Origin: Pseudomonadota bacterium
GTDB taxonomy: Bacteria > Pseudomonadota > Gammaproteobacteria > Burkholderiales > Casimicrobiaceae
Assembly: GCA_022709775.1 (NCBI GenBank)
Contig: JAKLIE010000095.1
Location: 1-6,789, forward strand
Direction: 5' to 3'
DNA: 6,789 bases
The notes under the pieces are model-generated. The model was not told the origin of the DNA. It saw nothing but the letters and a program-made list of their open reading frames with translations, and made no database searches. Each line of letters opens with the position of its first letter. Positions within the stretch are counted from its first letter, which is position 1. A program made the position numbers and the translations under genes. Shown in pieces: positions 6,047 through 6,789 of the stretch.

Positions 6047-6220
6047 GTGTCCACCACCCCGCTGCCGTCCTCGTCCGGTCCGTCGCCGCGCTCGCGCTGG
6101 TCGCGCGTGGCGCTGCACCTGATCGGCGTCCTGGCGGCGGGCGTGATCGCGTGGCTCCTGTGGCGCGGCTGGCGCCAGCCGGAGCTGCTGCTCGACATCG
6201 CCAACATGCGCCTGTGCTGA
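6047..6220 (+). CDS. Small single-pass membrane protein, 57 residues (hypothetical)
   Basis: GTG at 6047 opens a 57-codon frame ending with TGA at 6218-6220. The product starts MSTTPLPSSSGPSPRSRW, has one hydrophobic segment at about residues 21-39 (VALHLIGVLAAGVIAWLLW), then RGWRQPELLLDIANMRLC. A Ser/Pro head with Arg residues before the segment and the following RGWRQ fit a small inner-membrane protein; the last residue is Cys. The ending is reminiscent of small hypothetical proteins in betaproteobacteria, from memory only. No Shine-Dalgarno precedes it; the -10-like box at 6035 suggests a leaderless transcript. The frame is in phase with the MerR stop 12 nt upstream. It starts 9 bp after the MerR gene and ends 13 bp before the next small gene. 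The function is unknown. Evidence is the hydrophobic profile, codon use and tight packing. Confidence 0.65.
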   Translation: MSTTPLPSSSGPSPRSRWSRVALHLIGVLAAGVIAWLLWRGWRQPELLLDIANMRLC

Positions 6221-6233
6221 GCGCGGATCGCGG

Positions 6234-6464
6234 GTGACGCTCGCGTCTATCCGTCGCGCACTCGGCATCGCCGGCACGCTGCTGCTGGGCGGTGCGCTCG
6301 CCCTCGCGCCGATCGCGGCGTTCGGCGGCGACATGCGCGTCGTGTCCGGCACGGGCATCGCCGGGATCGTGCTGCTGATCGTCATGCGCCTGCTGCCCCG
6401 CCCGTCCGAACCCGCCGGCGACGGCAATCCGGCAACCGGCGACGACGTGCCGCCGCCGCCGTAA
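6234..6464 (+). CDS. Small membrane protein, 76 residues (hypothetical)
   Basis: A 76-residue frame beginning with GTG at 6234, with two hydrophobic segments at about residues 9-30 (LGIAGTLLLGGALALAPIAA) and 40-54 (GIAGIVLLIVMRLL), joined by a short FGGDMRVVSGT loop, and a Pro/Asp-rich tail ending in PPPP. It is probably an inner-membrane hairpin protein. I do not recognise the family. The start is weakly supported: a GGAT about 6 nt upstream is the only candidate ribosome binding site. It follows the 57-residue gene by 13 bp and precedes another small membrane gene by 22 bp, so the three probably form one transcript. The other frames here give Arg-rich nonsense-like proteins, which supports this frame as the coding one. 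Confidence 0.6.
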   Translation: MTLASIRRALGIAGTLLLGGALALAPIAAFGGDMRVVSGTGIAGIVLLIVMRLLPRPSEPAGDGNPATGDDVPPPP

Positions 6465-6486
6465 CGACGCGCGGCGCCCTTCGACG

Positions 6487-6765
6487 ATGATCCGCACGCT
6501 CGCCCTGTTCACGCTGCTCGCCGGATTCGCGCTGGGTGCGCTCGCGCAGTTGGGCGAGGCGCCCGGGCTCGTGCCCTGGAGCTTCGGTGCGGCCGTGGCT
6601 GCGCTGGCGCTCTGGCTCGCGGGCGCGGTCGTCGACGGGCGGACGAACCCGGGCGAAGCGGACGGCGGGGCATACGGTCCCGGTCCCGCGGCGCGGGACA
6701 GTCACCGGGGAGCGAAGGACACTGGGCACGGCGAGACCGGCTCGCCGGAGGGCGGCGACGCGTGA
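6487..6765 (+). CDS. Small membrane protein, 92 residues (hypothetical)
   Basis: A 92-residue frame with ATG at 6487. A hydrophobic segment at residues 3-20 (RTLALFTLLAGFALGALA) is a signal anchor or possible signal peptide, and a second lies at about 31-49 (WSFGAAVAALALWLAGAVV). The remaining 43 residues are Gly/Asp/Glu-rich, polar and probably disordered. I recognise no domain. No good ribosome binding site is visible, so coupling to the preceding gene is likely. The C-terminal part is low in complexity and could be poorly conserved. The stop TGA lies in the loop of a GC-rich hairpin at 6750-6774. It is the last gene of the small-protein cluster in this window. It could be a lineage-specific protein; the coding call rests on the hydrophobic pattern and packing. 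Confidence 0.55.
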   Translation: MIRTLALFTLLAGFALGALAQLGEAPGLVPWSFGAAVAALALWLAGAVVDGRTNPGEADGGAYGPGPAARDSHRGAKDTGHGETGSPEGGDA

Positions 6766-6774
6766 TCGCCGCCC
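6750..6774. terminator. GC-rich hairpin at the end of the small-protein cluster
   Basis: GGGCGGCGA (6750-6758) and TCGCCGCCC (6766-6774) form a perfect 9-bp stem with a 7-nt loop that contains the TGA stop of the 92-residue gene. It is followed by CCCTTCAGGGTTCAT, without a T-run. It may end or stabilise the transcript; the window stops 15 bases later, so what follows cannot be judged. Confidence 0.45.
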
Positions 6775-6789
6775 CCCTTCAGGGTTCAT

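Noticed and set aside
6035..6220. Stop-codon readthrough fusing the MerR protein to the 57-residue protein
   Set aside because: The two frames are in phase, but the stop is TAA, a GTG restart follows, and a -10 box explains the spacing better.
5164..6427. Long plus- and minus-strand frames across the MerR gene and the small genes
   Set aside because: Both are Arg/Ala-rich shadows; the MerR frame carries the recognisable helix-turn-helix and domain structure.
6382..6789. A 135-codon minus-strand frame starting at the window edge
   Set aside because: The product is strongly Arg-rich with no hydrophobic or domain pattern, and it is antisense to two better-supported small genes.

Overview
The window is very GC-rich, with strong G/C preference at third codon positions. 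It looks like an ordinary chromosomal stretch from a high-GC proteobacterium. A betaproteobacterium of the Burkholderiales/Rhodocyclales type is most likely, because an exosortase H pair, a large PilZ-like protein and a MerR regulator with a vitamin-B12-type domain all fit that group. This placement is inferred from gene content, not from a marker gene. I see no rRNA, tRNA, CRISPR array, insertion sequence or phage gene.

Layout. (1) Positions 23-1184, plus strand: a short exosortase of the XrtH type, overlapped by the gene for its associated membrane protein. (2) Positions 1187-1207: a strong hairpin between convergent genes. (3) Positions 1237-2892, minus strand: an AMP-forming acyl-CoA synthetase. 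(4) Positions 2977-4692, minus strand: a 571-residue protein with PilZ-like sequence near its C-terminus, a possible cyclic-di-GMP receptor. (5) Positions 4693-5014: a 322-bp divergent control region rich in small repeats and palindromes. (6) Positions 5015-6037, plus strand: a MerR-type regulator with a B12-binding-like fold that has lost the usual cobalamin-binding residues. (7) Positions 6047-6765, plus strand: three small predicted membrane proteins (57, 76 and 92 residues). The first is short and easy to miss. A hairpin overlaps the end of the last.

How the genes may work together. XrtH and its partner should process and sort secreted proteins carrying an IPTL-type C-terminal signal; no such substrate is encoded here. 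The PilZ-like protein and the MerR regulator share a divergent intergenic region, so the regulator may control both genes. Since MlrA-type MerR proteins and PilZ proteins both act in biofilm control in other bacteria, a surface or biofilm link is possible but unproven. The acyl-CoA synthetase looks metabolically independent.

The most notable observations are: the B12-less regulator; the repeat-rich divergent region; and two genes (xrtH and the 57-residue gene) that begin with GTG exactly 6 nt after a TARAAT -10 box, the geometry expected for leaderless mRNAs. I found no clear new defence or mobile system.
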